A stretch of DNA of 64,000 nucleotides from Aquidulcibacter paucihalophilus (lineage in GTDB: Bacteria > Pseudomonadota > Alphaproteobacteria > Caulobacterales > Caulobacteraceae), in contig CP127384.1 of the NCBI GenBank assembly GCA_030285985.1, positions 1,104,501-1,168,500 of the forward strand, in the 5' to 3' direction. Each line of letters starts with the position of its first letter. The first letter of the stretch is position 1. Made by a program: the position numbers and the translations under genes. A model generated the notes under the pieces. That model was not told where the DNA came from. It did not search any database and saw only the letters and a program-made list of their open reading frames with translations. Positions 8,670 through 17,757 of the stretch are shown piece by piece.

Positions 8670-11600
8670 ATGCTTCTCAAGCGCAAGTACCTCTTTGGCA
8701 CGACGATCCTCGCGGGCGTCATGGCCGTCACGGCTCCGGCCTTCGCCCAGGACCAGCTCCCGGGCGTCAACGTTCAGGGTCAGTCCGACCGTGAAGCCAC
8801 CGAGATCGACGAAGTCGTCGTCACCGGTTCGCGCATCCGTCGTGACCCGACCAACGCCCCGACCCCGCTCATCCAGGTTTCGCGCGAAGCCCTGCTGACC
8901 ACCGGTCAGTCGACTGTTGTCGACTACCTGGCCACCATCCCCGCCCTGTCGAACTCGCTGGTTCCGTCGGACACGACCGGTTCCAACCTGAACGACGGTG
9001 GTCTGTCGTTCGCCAACCTGCGCTCGCTCGGCACCGGCCGGACGCTGACCCTGGTCGACGGTCGCCGCCACGTCGGCGCCGCCGCCGGTAACCTGGCCGT
9101 CGACGTCGACTCCATCCCGCGCCTGCTGATCGAGAACATCGAAATCGTCACCGGCGGTGCCTCGTCGGTTTACGGCGCTGACGCCGTCTCCGGCGTGCTG
9201 AACTTCCAGCTGCGCCGCGACTTCGAAGGCATGGAAATCGATGCCAACTACGGCATGATCAACCAGAACGGTGAAGCCAACCGCCGCGTTTCGGCGTTGA
9301 TCGGCACGAACCTGCTGGACGACCGCCTGAACCTGTACGCCTTCGCCGAGTACGAAGACATCGACGGCGTCGGCAGCCTGGACATCGACTGGCTGCAAGA
9401 AGCGCACGCCTTCGTCGGCATCGACGCCGATCCGACCAACGCGACCTACGACGGCATGCTGGACAACGCCGTGTTCAGCGGCGTCCGCACCCTGTCGCGT
9501 CCGCGTTGGGGCCAGACCACGCTCGCCAACTCGCAGCGCCCCAGCGCGCTGATCGACCCCGATGTGCCGCTGGCCTCGTGTACCGCTCTGACCAGCGCCA
9601 ACTGCTACAGCCTCGACCCCACCCGGACCTACGTCTACGAGGGCAACACGGCTCGCCTGGCCAACTTCGGCCAGCGCATCGGCAACGTCGGCTCGAACCG
9701 CACGCTGAACATCGGCGGCGACGGTGAAAACCCGAACAACTTCGGCCAGGAGTCGCGCGTTCCGGAGTCGACCTCGCAACGCTACCAGGTCGGTGCCAAC
9801 TTCGCCGTCGCCGACAACGTCGACCTGTCGGTTGAATACAAGTTCATCACCGAAGACACGTTCGACATCTCGCAGCCGACCTTCTTCGACATCTTCCTCG
9901 TCGGCCCGGCCGCGCAGACCTATCTGCCGACCTGGACCAACGTGATCCGCGCCGTGTCGCAGTTCGACCTGCTGTACGCCGACAACGCCTACCTGCCCCA
10001 GAACGTGAAGGACGCCATCACGGCGAACACCGTCACCAACTGGACCGCCAACACGAACACCGAAGGCACCGCCGCCACCACGACGGCGCGCCAGTGGGCC
10101 CGTCACTCGATGTTCGGCCCGCAGCGTACGCAGGACAACACCCGTGAAGTCGAACGCTATGTCATCGCGCTGAGCGGCGACCTGGACCAGGTCGGCTTCA
10201 TCAAGAACATCGACTGGGATCTGTCCTGGGTTTCGGGCGAAGCCCGCAACGAGAACGTCGAGCGTGGTGTTGACGTCCAACGCTTCGCCCTGGCCGCTGA
10301 CGCGGTCGTGGACACCGCCGGCGTCGTCAACGGCCGTCCGGGCGAGATCGTCTGCCGCGCCCGCCGCATCGAACGTTCGGGCGTGGGCGACCTGGACGAT
10401 TACGTCCGTGGCGTCTTCGGCGGCCGTACCTCGTACAACGCCAACCCCGAGTTCAAGGCCGCTGTTGACCAGTGCGTGCCGCTGAACGTCTTCGGTGAAG
10501 GCAACCAGAGCCAGGCGGCCCTGGACTATGTCGACGCTGCGATCACCGTCAGCCACGTCAACCAGCAGGACCAAGGCCTGGCCGTCATCTCCGGCCAGCT
10601 CTGGGACTTCTGGGGTGCCGGCGAAATCGGCATGGCCATCGGCGCTGAATACCGCAAGGAATACACCGAGGGCGTGGGTCGCTCGCGTACCACCGGCGAC
10701 CGCCTGCTGTTCCTCAACACCGGCGCTGACTTCGCTCCGGCGGAATACGAGTCGAAAGAATGGTTCGCCGAACTTTCGATCCCGCTGTTCCGTGACAGCT
10801 GGATGGGCGAGTACGCCGAACTGAGCGGTTCCTACCGTTCGTTCGACTACACCACCGCCGGCACCGGCGATGTGTACGGCGTGAACCTGGTGTGGCGTCC
10901 GATCCGCGACATCGCGTTCAAGACCAGCTTCAACACCTCGTTCCGTGCGCCGAACCTGGGTGAAAACTTCGCCCCGGCCAGCCAGACCTTCGCCAACGGT
11001 TTCGTCGACGCCTGCGCCACCCTGCAGATCGCCGCCCAGAACGCGGAAGTTCGTGCCAACCGGATCGCCAACTGTACGGCTCTGGCCACGGCCCGCGGCT
11101 TCACCTTCGACTTCGCCGGTGCCACCGCGACCAACCTGGACGACTACAACCCGATCTACTCCAGCGGCATCGCCGGCGTTAACTCCGGCAACCCGAACCT
11201 GACGCCGGAAGAGTCGGAAAGCTTCACCTTCTCGACCGTGCTCCAGCCCCGCTGGTTCCCGAACCTCAGCATCATTCTCGACTACTACGAGATCGAACTG
11301 AGCCGCGTGATCGTGTCGCCGTCGGCTGTCGCCCTGACCGCCGCTTGCGTCAGCGGCGCGTCGCTGAACCCCGATGCCTGCAACGTGGTGTTCCGTAACA
11401 ACCCGACCATCCCGTTCGGCGTCGGCGCTCCCAGCGGCGATCCGATCGGTGGCTTCATCCAGAGCCCGGTCAACCTGGCCGCCCTGACCACCCGTGGTCT
11501 GGACTTCTCGGCCCGCTACTCGCTGGACACCGAAGAAGTCTTCGGCCTGAACATGGGTCGCTTCGACTACCGCGTTGGTGGTCTGTGGCTGATCGAGCAG

Positions 11601-11999
11601 GAGAACTTCACCAACGTCGCCGATCCGACCGACGGTACGGAATCGTCGAGCACGATCTTCTTCCCGCGTGTTCGCCTGACCTCCTCGCTGACCTGGTCGC
11701 CGAACGATGTCTGGAGCGTCAACTGGAGCATGGACTGGCAGACTGCCCAGGACAGCACCAACTTCCGCGACAACATCGGCAACCTGGACACGCGTCCGTT
11801 CGACACCTACGACACCGGCAACTTCGCCCGTCACGACTTCACGGTGCGCTGGAACGCTGCGGATGACCTCTCGGTCCGCTTCGGTGTGGTCAACGCCTTC
11901 GACGCCGAGCAGCCGCGCTACCTGGGCGGCACCCTGCTCAGCAACATGGACCCCTACGGCACGCGCTTCTTCGTGGGCCTGAACTACCGTCCCTTCTAA
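8670..11999 (+). CDS. TonB-dependent receptor located between ftsA and ftsZ
   Basis: This is a large outer-membrane beta-barrel receptor (1,109 residues) that imports a substrate using TonB energy. The ATG at 8670 gives a clear signal peptide (LLKRKYLFGTTILAGV, cleavage after AFA). A TonB-box-like region IDEVVVTGSRI comes next, then a plug domain with the GGASSVYGADAVSGVLNF motif and a long barrel ending in an aromatic (YRPF). The plug resembles the Caulobacter/Xanthomonas type of receptor; the substrate cannot be told. Codon use is very biased (GGT, CGT and C-ending codons), suggesting strong expression. A strong terminator follows at 12,025, isolating it from ftsZ. Confidence 0.93.
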   Translation: MLLKRKYLFGTTILAGVMAVTAPAFAQDQLPGVNVQGQSDREATEIDEVVVTGSRIRRDPTNAPTPLIQVSREALLTTGQSTVVDYLATIPALSNSLVPSDTTGSNLNDGGLSFANLRSLGTGRTLTLVDGRRHVGAAAGNLAVDVDSIPRLLIENIEIVTGGASSVYGADAVSGVLNFQLRRDFEGMEIDANYGMINQNGEANRRVSALIGTNLLDDRLNLYAFAEYEDIDGVGSLDIDWLQEAHAFVGIDADPTNATYDGMLDNAVFSGVRTLSRPRWGQTTLANSQRPSALIDPDVPLASCTALTSANCYSLDPTRTYVYEGNTARLANFGQRIGNVGSNRTLNIGGDGENPNNFGQESRVPESTSQRYQVGANFAVADNVDLSVEYKFITEDTFDISQPTFFDIFLVGPAAQTYLPTWTNVIRAVSQFDLLYADNAYLPQNVKDAITANTVTNWTANTNTEGTAATTTARQWARHSMFGPQRTQDNTREVERYVIALSGDLDQVGFIKNIDWDLSWVSGEARNENVERGVDVQRFALAADAVVDTAGVVNGRPGEIVCRARRIERSGVGDLDDYVRGVFGGRTSYNANPEFKAAVDQCVPLNVFGEGNQSQAALDYVDAAITVSHVNQQDQGLAVISGQLWDFWGAGEIGMAIGAEYRKEYTEGVGRSRTTGDRLLFLNTGADFAPAEYESKEWFAELSIPLFRDSWMGEYAELSGSYRSFDYTTAGTGDVYGVNLVWRPIRDIAFKTSFNTSFRAPNLGENFAPASQTFANGFVDACATLQIAAQNAEVRANRIANCTALATARGFTFDFAGATATNLDDYNPIYSSGIAGVNSGNPNLTPEESESFTFSTVLQPRWFPNLSIILDYYEIELSRVIVSPSAVALTAACVSGASLNPDACNVVFRNNPTIPFGVGAPSGDPIGGFIQSPVNLAALTTRGLDFSARYSLDTEEVFGLNMGRFDYRVGGLWLIEQENFTNVADPTDGTESSSTIFFPRVRLTSSLTWSPNDVWSVNWSMDWQTAQDSTNFRDNIGNLDTRPFDTYDTGNFARHDFTVRWNAADDLSVRFGVVNAFDAEQPRYLGGTLLSNMDPYGTRFFVGLNYRPF

Positions 12000-12024
12000 G
12001 ACGGTCGGATCCAGACAAGACGGA

Positions 12025-12053
12025 AAGGGCGGCTCGCAAGAGCCGCCCTTTTT
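12025..12053 (+). terminator. Rho-independent terminator after the TonB-dependent receptor
   Basis: An 11-base perfect stem (AAGGGCGGCTC / GAGCCGCCCTT) with a GCAA loop is followed by a run of T. It sits 25 bases after the receptor stop codon. It should stop most transcription from ftsA and the receptor before ftsZ. Confidence 0.9.
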
Positions 12054-12112
12054 CGTTGGTCCACCCACGGAAAACTGCAATCAGGGTTAACGAAAATCGT
12101 GGCTTGTGCCGC

Positions 12113-12186
12113 GACTCACCCTATCCGGTAACACTCTCTTAAGCAGATCGGGCGTTTCCTTAACGCGCTCATAACCAATGCGAATC
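12113..12186 (+). promoter_or_regulatory. Two GANTC (CcrM-type methylation) sites in the ftsZ promoter region
   Basis: GACTC at 12113-12117 and GAATC at 12182-12186 flank the candidate CtrA box. In Caulobacter, CcrM methylates GANTC, and the methylation state of the ftsZ promoter affects its transcription together with GcrA. The presence of both sites within 130 bases of the start codon is consistent with the same cell-cycle control, which is an inference here. Confidence 0.5.
12160..12175 (+). promoter_or_regulatory. Candidate CtrA-binding box upstream of ftsZ
   Basis: The sequence TTAA-N7-ATAAC matches the Caulobacter CtrA consensus TTAA-N7-TTAAC with one mismatch, and lies 65 bases before the ftsZ start. 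In C. crescentus, CtrA represses ftsZ through such a site, which makes this position meaningful. The match is seen in the sequence; binding is inferred. Confidence 0.6.
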
Positions 12187-12239
12187 TGCGGGGTTTCGCA
12201 TCGGACTGCAGGGGCAGGGTCGGATAAGGTCGGAATAGA

Positions 12240-13820
12240 ATGTCTCTCTCGCTGGTGCGTCCTCAAGCCACGGATCTCAAGCCGCGGATCGTTGTCTTCG
12301 GTGTCGGAGGTGCCGGCGGAAACGCCGTGAACAACATGATCGATGCGGGTCTGGAGGGCGTCGAATTCGTCGTCGCCAACACCGACGCGCAGCATCTGTC
12401 GTTCGCCAAGACCGACCGCCGCATCCAGCTGGGTGAGACGATCACCCAGGGCCTGGGCGCCGGTGCCCATCCCGAGGTCGGCATGAATGCCGCCGAGGAA
12501 TCCGCCGAGGAAATCTACGGGCACCTTGAAGGTGCCCACATGGTCTTCATCACGGCCGGGATGGGCGGCGGCACCGGTACGGGCGCCGCGCCGGTCATCG
12601 CCAAATGTGCGCGTGACCGCGGCATCCTGACCGTCGGCGTCGTCACCAAGCCCTTCACCTTTGAAGGCCGTCATCGCATGCGTCTGGCCGATGCGGGCAT
12701 CGCCGAGCTGCAACGCTACGTCGACACCCTGATTGTCATTCCGAACCAGAACCTGTTCCGCGTCGCCAACGAGCGCACGACCTTCGCCGACGCCTTCGGC
12801 ATGGCCGACCAGGTGCTGCACTCGGGCGTGCGCTCGATCACCGACCTGATGATCCTGCCCGGCCTGATCAACCTCGATTTCGCCGACGTCCGCGCCGTCA
12901 TGTCCGAGATGGGCAAGGCGATGATGGGCACGGGCGAGGCCACGGGCGACGACCGCGCCCTGATGGCGGCCCAGAACGCCATCGCCAACCCGCTGCTGGA
13001 CGAGACGTCGCTGAAGGGTGCCAAGGCCGTGCTGGTGAACATCACCGGCGGCATGGACATGACCCTGCTGGAAGTCGACGAGGCCGCCAACGCCATCGCC
13101 GGCGAGGTGGACGCCGACGCCAACATCATCTTCGGCGCCGCCTTCGACCCGGCCCTCGAGGGCAAGATCCGGGTTTCGGTCGTGGCCACCGGCATGGAAG
13201 ACCTGGCCGCGGTCAAGGGCACGCCCAACACCACGACCTCCGCTTTCGACGCCCGTCGCCCGACCCCGGCCCACGCCGCGTCGCGCGCCGAGCCGGTGCG
13301 TCACGAGCCCGTGCGCGAGCCGGTCCGTGCGGAAACGTCGCGTCAGGCGGAAGCCGCTCCGGTCGTCCCGACCTTTCAGTCGAGCCAGTCGGCCTACGGA
13401 ACCGCTGCACGGGCACCCGAGCCCCGCTTCGAGCCGCGGCCCGAGCCGGTGATCCACGTCGCCGAAGAGCGCACGCTCGAGCCGATCGTCGATCCCTGGG
13501 TCGAGGAATATGAGTCCGCACCGCGCAGCCGCACGGCCGCCGAGGCCACCGCGCCGGTAGCCCAGGGCGACCTCTATGCTGGCCAGTCCGAGCCCCGGCA
13601 CGAAGAGCCGGCGCACGAGGACTATGACGATCGCGATCACCGCAAGTCGGGCTGGAGCCTGTTCGGACGCGGCAAGCGCCAGCCGGCGCAACCGACCTAT
13701 CCGCCGCAGTCGCGCACGACCGAAATGCGCGCGACCAGCCAGACGCAGCCCATGCCGGAACTGGGCGAGGCCGAGGATGACCTCGAAATCCCGTCCTTCC
13801 TGAGACGCCTGGCCAACTAG
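12240..13820 (+). CDS. ftsZ: Cell division GTPase FtsZ
   Basis: FtsZ is the tubulin-like GTPase that forms the division ring. The 526-residue product has [20 protein letters not shown], the tubulin signature [15 protein letters not shown] and the T7-loop region [15 protein letters not shown] in the first ~320 residues. A long linker rich in Pro, Glu and Arg (about 190 residues) follows, ending in the conserved peptide [12 protein letters not shown] that binds FtsA and ZipA-like partners. The long linker is typical of Caulobacteraceae. It has its own upstream region with candidate CtrA and GANTC sites. Confidence 0.98.
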   Translation: MSLSLVRPQATDLKPRIVVFGVGGAGGNAVNNMIDAGLEGVEFVVANTDAQHLSFAKTDRRIQLGETITQGLGAGAHPEVGMNAAEESAEEIYGHLEGAHMVFITAGMGGGTGTGAAPVIAKCARDRGILTVGVVTKPFTFEGRHRMRLADAGIAELQRYVDTLIVIPNQNLFRVANERTTFADAFGMADQVLHSGVRSITDLMILPGLINLDFADVRAVMSEMGKAMMGTGEATGDDRALMAAQNAIANPLLDETSLKGAKAVLVNITGGMDMTLLEVDEAANAIAGEVDADANIIFGAAFDPALEGKIRVSVVATGMEDLAAVKGTPNTTTSAFDARRPTPAHAASRAEPVRHEPVREPVRAETSRQAEAAPVVPTFQSSQSAYGTAARAPEPRFEPRPEPVIHVAEERTLEPIVDPWVEEYESAPRSRTAAEATAPVAQGDLYAGQSEPRHEEPAHEDYDDRDHRKSGWSLFGRGKRQPAQPTYPPQSRTTEMRATSQTQPMPELGEAEDDLEIPSFLRRLAN

Positions 13821-13865
13821 GGCTTAGGGATCAGGGATTAGGGATTGGGGATTACGGATTAGGGA
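13820..13865 (+). repeat. Degenerate GGGATTA heptamer repeats after ftsZ
   Basis: About six imperfect copies of a GGGATTA/GGGCTTA-type heptamer run directly from the ftsZ stop codon to the terminator hairpin. A related, oppositely oriented array lies at 13943-13967, so the two flank the terminator as an inverted pair. Confidence 0.7.
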
Positions 13866-13892
13866 AGGGCGGCTCGCAAGGGCCGCCCTTTT
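13865..13892 (+). terminator. Rho-independent terminator after ftsZ
   Basis: The stem AAGGGCGGCTC / GGGCCGCCCTT (one G-T pair) with loop GCAA is followed by TT. It is nearly identical to the terminator at 12,025, as if copied from it. It separates ftsZ from lpxC. Confidence 0.82.
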
Positions 13893-13942
13893 CGCTGGCA
13901 AGAGGGTGGCGGGGCGTTGCGCCCGGCGCGCGGCCTGCCGTG

Positions 13943-13967
13943 CCCTAAGCCCTAAGCCCTAAGTCCC
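13943..13967 (+). repeat. CCCTAAG heptamer repeats upstream of lpxC
   Basis: Three tandem copies of CCCTAAG followed by a degenerate TCCC are visible. They are the reverse complement of the repeat type at 13820-13865. The rest of the ftsZ-lpxC gap (to 14111) shows no gene. Confidence 0.75.
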
Positions 13968-14111
13968 AAGACCTGCTCCTCGCCACCGGGGCGAAACAGT
14001 TACTGAAACCGAAACAATTCGAAACCCGACTTTCATTTCGCGCTTGCGGCAGGGTCGTTAGACGGTTCGTGGGGCGAACTCCGCACACAGAGGCGGGGCG
14101 CAAGAACTGCA

Positions 14112-15023
14112 GTGAGTTTGAGTTTGTCGGTCAGAATCGACCATCGCCAGAAGACGACCGTCGCCCCTGCGATCATCGCGGGCGTGGGCGTGCACACGGG
14201 CGACCGGGTGCGTCTGGCCGTGCGTCCGGCGCCGGCCGGGACCGGCATCGTCTTCGTGCGCACCGACATCAAGGACCGCGACAACCGTATTCCGGTGTCC
14301 GGCGAGGCCGTTGTCGACGCCCGCCTGAACACCATGATCGAGAACGCCGCCGGCGTCCGGCTGTCGACCATCGAGCATCTGATGGCGGCCTTTGCGGCCC
14401 TGGGCGTGTCGAACGCCGTGGTCGAGGTGGACGGCCCCGAGCTGCCGATCCTCGACGGCTCCGCGCTGCAGTTCGTCCAGCTGCTGGACCGCGCCGGCTT
14501 CCGCCGTCAGGAGGCCCCGGTCCGCTATATCGAGATCCTCGAGCCGATCCGGGTCCAGGAAGGCGACAAGACCGCCGCCCTTCTGCCCTGCGACCGCTAT
14601 GAGATGCGGTTCGAGATCGACTTCGACACGCCGGTCATCGGCAATCAGGTGGTGGACTTCGTCGTCGACGAGGAAACCTTCCGCAACGAGATCATGGCCG
14701 CCCGCACCTTCGGCTTCGCCCATGAGGTCGAGGCCCTGCGCCGCGCCGGTCTGGCTCGCGGCGGTTCGCTGGAGAATGCCGTGGTCATCGACGGCGACCA
14801 GATCCTGAACCCGGGCGGGCTGCGGATGGAGCGCGAGTTCGTGAGGCACAAGGCGCTGGACGCCATCGGCGACCTGTATGTGCTCGGTGCGCCCCTGCTG
14901 GGCCGCTACGAGGGCTTCAAGGCGGGTCACCAGATCAACAACCTGCTGGTCCGCGAACTGCTGGCCAATCCGCAGGCCTGGCGCGAAGTGACTCGCGTGC
15001 CCGAAATGGCGATGGCGGGCTGA
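14112..15023 (+). CDS. lpxC: UDP-3-O-acyl-N-acetylglucosamine deacetylase LpxC
   Basis: LpxC is the zinc deacetylase of the committed step of lipid A synthesis. The 303-residue product starts at GTG. It has GVGVHTGDRV, STIEHLMAAFAALG with zinc ligand His89, PELPILDGSA, EFVRHKALDAIGD with zinc ligands His246 and Asp250, and the catalytic His273 in AGHQINN. Length is normal. In many proteobacteria lpxC follows ftsZ closely, as here. It converges on pgeF. Confidence 0.97.
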   Translation: MSLSLSVRIDHRQKTTVAPAIIAGVGVHTGDRVRLAVRPAPAGTGIVFVRTDIKDRDNRIPVSGEAVVDARLNTMIENAAGVRLSTIEHLMAAFAALGVSNAVVEVDGPELPILDGSALQFVQLLDRAGFRRQEAPVRYIEILEPIRVQEGDKTAALLPCDRYEMRFEIDFDTPVIGNQVVDFVVDEETFRNEIMAARTFGFAHEVEALRRAGLARGGSLENAVVIDGDQILNPGGLRMEREFVRHKALDAIGDLYVLGAPLLGRYEGFKAGHQINNLLVRELLANPQAWREVTRVPEMAMAG

Positions 15024-15036
15024 ACAGCTCGCCCGG

Positions 15037-15807
15037 TCAGCCCAGGCTGATCGCGCTCATCAGCCGACCGAAATCGGCTTCCCCCGCCAGAAACGCCCGC
15101 CGGTTCGAATAGAAGCGCGCCGCGTCCGTGCGCGTGTCGTCGCCCGTCCAGGCGGCGTCGGCGACGCCGGCCTGTTCCAGCCGCCAGAGGACGAAGCCGG
15201 GCAGGTCGAACAGCCGCTTGTCGGCGGTTTCGCCGGGCGCGAAGAAGCGGGCGCTGCCGGGGTCGTGGTGGTCGAACCGGTCCTGGAAGTCGGCGCCGAC
15301 CTCATAGGACGATTGCGCGATACAAGGGCCGACGACGGCGACCATGCGGCGGGGATCGGCGCCGAGGGCCTGCATGGCGGAGACGGTTGAGTGGACGATG
15401 CCGTCCAGCGCCCCCTTCCAGCCCGCATGGGCCGCGCCGATGACGCCCGCCTCGGGGTCGGCCAGAAGCACGGGCGCGCAGTCGGCCGTCAGGACGGCAC
15501 AGATAACGCCCGGTGCGGCGGAGACGACGGCGTCGCCTTCGGGCCGGTCGCCCTGCCAGCCCGCCTCGGCGACCCGGGCGACGGCGGAGTGGATCTGGAA
15601 ACAGGCGGCGAGGTCATCGGGGCCGCCGCCGAAATGTCCGGCGATGCGGCGGCGGTTCTCGGCGATGGCGGCGGGGTCGTCCTTCGAGCCGACGCCGGTG
15701 TTCAGGCCTTCGTACAGACCGGTCGAGACGCCGCCCTGCCGCGTGAAGAAGCCGTGGCTGACGCCCGCGCGGTCAAGGAGAGGATGGGTGATCGGCTGCA
15801 GGCTCAT
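15037..15807 (-). CDS. pgeF: Peptidoglycan editing factor PgeF (laccase-domain / YfiH family)
   Basis: This is a cytoplasmic copper- or zinc-binding oxidoreductase/hydrolase of the YfiH family. It removes mis-incorporated amino acids from cell-wall precursors in E. coli and has purine-nucleoside activity in homologues. The 256-residue product has SHGFFTRQGGVSTG, AVLTADCAPVLLAD and the metal-ligand segment GAAHAGWKGALDGI. The start ATG at 15807 gives the family N-terminus. It is two bases from the methyltransferase gene upstream, with which it forms an lgt-methyltransferase-pgeF unit. Confidence 0.93.
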   Translation of the reverse strand: MSLQPITHPLLDRAGVSHGFFTRQGGVSTGLYEGLNTGVGSKDDPAAIAENRRRIAGHFGGGPDDLAACFQIHSAVARVAEAGWQGDRPEGDAVVSAAPGVICAVLTADCAPVLLADPEAGVIGAAHAGWKGALDGIVHSTVSAMQALGADPRRMVAVVGPCIAQSSYEVGADFQDRFDHHDPGSARFFAPGETADKRLFDLPGFVLWRLEQAGVADAAWTGDDTRTDAARFYSNRRAFLAGEADFGRLMSAISLG

Positions 15808-15809
15808 AG

Positions 15810-16883
15810 TCAGTCCTCGAAACCGGGAACCACCAGCGAGCGCGGCGAGAAGATCGCGCAGGCCTTGAACAGGGTTCCCATCTGGTCGGCGGCGGTCAGC
15901 CGGGCCAGCTGGCGGTCGATCACCGGCGCGGCGTCGGGCCGGCCGGCCTTCAACCGGTCCGCGCGGGCCTCGATGCCGAGCAGGCCCAGAAACTCGCCCT
16001 GACCCAGGGTTCCCGTCACGTCGGCCCCGGCATGGATGGCCGCCTCCAGCACCGAAGGGAAGTCGGCCCACTGGGTCAGGTCGACCTCGCCCGGTGCCTC
16101 CAGCGGGTCGACCTTCTGGTGCCGGCGCAGGCCCTGGAGCGTGTCTCCGGCTTCGCGCCGGGCGCGGCCGTAGTCGATCAGCAGGGCGGCCCCGCCCGCC
16201 TCGCGGACCAAGGCCCCGACGTCGCGGCCGAAGGCGGCCTGCTGGTCCGAGATCTCGACGGTCTGGCCGGGCTCGACCGCGAACTCCGGGCGTTTGAAGC
16301 CGCCGGTGATCTTCACGAGACCGAACTGCAGGGCACCGTCGTCGGTGACGCCGACGCGGCGCTCGGCCCAGCCGTCTTCGGTCTTCACGAACTGACGCGC
16401 GGGCAGACAGTCCAGCACCTCATTGGCGATCAGGATCACCGGAGCGTCGGTTTCGACCCGGTTCAGCGAGGCGACCCAGCGCGGGTGGATGTCGCTGTCG
16501 GCCAGCATCCTGCCTTGCGCCTCGCGCAGGGGCGGGCTGGGCTCGATCAGGATCAGGTCGACGGCACGGAGGAACTCCGGGTCCAGCCGGGCGGCGCGCA
16601 GGGCGTCGGCCATCAGGGTGCCGTCGCCGGGCCCGACCTCGACCAGCCGCACCCGTTCGGGCGCGCCGAGACGTCGCCACAGCTCCACCGCCCACAGGCC
16701 GATCAGCTCGCCGAACATCTGGCTGATCATCGGCGCGGTGATGAAGTCACCGGTCGCGCCGATGGCCGGGCGGGTGGCGTAATAGCCACCCTCCGGGTCA
16801 TGCAGGCAGCGGGTGACATAGTCCGCCACCGTCATCGGCCCGGTGAGGGCGATCTCTCGCGCCAGACGGTCTTTCAGCGACAT
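15810..16883 (-). CDS. SAM-dependent methyltransferase, MidA/NDUFAF7 (DUF185) family
   Basis: The 357-residue protein has the MidA-type N-terminus ending PEGGYYATRPAIGATGDFIT, then the SAM-binding loop VEVGPGDGTLMADALR, and LLIDYGRA later. Mitochondrial NDUFAF7 methylates an arginine of complex I subunit NDUFS2 and is needed for complex I assembly. A similar role on NuoD is a reasonable inference for this bacterial relative but is not shown by the sequence. The gene lies between lgt (4-base gap) and pgeF, a common order in alphaproteobacteria. Confidence 0.88.
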   Translation of the reverse strand: MSLKDRLAREIALTGPMTVADYVTRCLHDPEGGYYATRPAIGATGDFITAPMISQMFGELIGLWAVELWRRLGAPERVRLVEVGPGDGTLMADALRAARLDPEFLRAVDLILIEPSPPLREAQGRMLADSDIHPRWVASLNRVETDAPVILIANEVLDCLPARQFVKTEDGWAERRVGVTDDGALQFGLVKITGGFKRPEFAVEPGQTVEISDQQAAFGRDVGALVREAGGAALLIDYGRARREAGDTLQGLRRHQKVDPLEAPGEVDLTQWADFPSVLEAAIHAGADVTGTLGQGEFLGLLGIEARADRLKAGRPDAAPVIDRQLARLTAADQMGTLFKACAIFSPRSLVVPGFED

Positions 16884-16887
16884 GGGC

Positions 16888-17757
16888 TCAGGCGGCGACC
16901 GGCGGCCGGCTCCAGGCGCGCCAGATCAGCCAGGCGCCGACCAGCATCATCGGGATCGACAGCATCATGCCCATGGTCAGCCCCAGCGGCAGGTTCTCCA
17001 TGCCGAAGTCGGGCTGACGGAAATTCTCGAGCGAGGCCCGGGCCAGGCCGTAGCCGAACAGGAACAGACCGGTGACATAGCCGGGCTTGGTCAGCAGCCG
17101 CCACTTCCAGACGGCCAGCCAGAGGATGAGGAACAGGGCGATGCCCTCGAGGCCGGCCTCATAGAGCTGGCTGGGATGGCGCGGCACATCGCCGGCCGGG
17201 CAGAAGCCGTACATCTGCTCAATGCGGGCGTTGCAGAAGCGGATCGCCCAAGGAACCGTGGTTTCGCGGCCCCAGAGCTCGCCATTGATGAAATTGGCCG
17301 TGCGGCCGAAGAACAGGCCGAAGGGCGCGGCCGCCAGGGCCATGTCGCCGATGCTGAGCGTGCGCAGCTTGTTGCGCCAGGCGAAGATCACCACCGCCAG
17401 CGTCGTGCCGATCATGCCGCCATGGAACGACATGCCGCCGTCCCACAGCCGGAACAGCGCCAGACGGTCGCCCCAGTCCGCGCCCGTGAACAGGGCTCCG
17501 TACAGCTCCGGCTTGTAGAACAGCGCATAGCCGAACCGGCCGCCGAGGATGATGCCGAGCGTGATCCAGAGGATGAGGTCATCGAGCTGGGTCGTCGAGA
17601 TCGGCGGCTTGCCGGCGGGCCAGATGGCCGTGTTCCTGATCAGCTTCGACGCATACCACCAGCCGAGGACGATGCCCGCGACATAGGCGAGGGCGTACCA
17701 GCGGATATCCAGCGGGCCGATGCTGAACAGCACCGGGTCGAACTCGGGAAATTGCAC
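16888..17757 (-). CDS. lgt: Prolipoprotein diacylglyceryl transferase Lgt
   Basis: Lgt is an inner-membrane enzyme that transfers diacylglyceryl from phosphatidylglycerol to the lipobox cysteine of prolipoproteins. The 289-residue product has several membrane segments, DIRWYALAYVAGIVLGWW at the N-terminus, the signature GRTANFINGELWGRET, and HPSQLYEAGLEG near the C-terminal half. I chose the GTG at 17757 because AGGAG lies eight bases upstream and the family N-terminus QFPEFDPVLFSIGP follows. Longer forms up to 17883 lack support. Confidence 0.95.
   Translation of the reverse strand: MQFPEFDPVLFSIGPLDIRWYALAYVAGIVLGWWYASKLIRNTAIWPAGKPPISTTQLDDLILWITLGIILGGRFGYALFYKPELYGALFTGADWGDRLALFRLWDGGMSFHGGMIGTTLAVVIFAWRNKLRTLSIGDMALAAAPFGLFFGRTANFINGELWGRETTVPWAIRFCNARIEQMYGFCPAGDVPRHPSQLYEAGLEGIALFLILWLAVWKWRLLTKPGYVTGLFLFGYGLARASLENFRQPDFGMENLPLGLTMGMMLSIPMMLVGAWLIWRAWSRPPVAA

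Noticed and set aside
8583..12080. A 1,165-codon open frame on the minus strand across the whole TonB-dependent receptor
   Set aside because: It is the antisense of a clear receptor with signal peptide and plug motifs. Long antisense frames are common in high-GC genes with biased codon thirds. The predicted protein is Val/Gly/Arg-rich and has no motif.
13943..13967. CCCTAAG repeats as a linear-chromosome telomere
   Set aside because: Only three copies exist, they are internal between two essential genes, and the region is otherwise ordinary chromosome.
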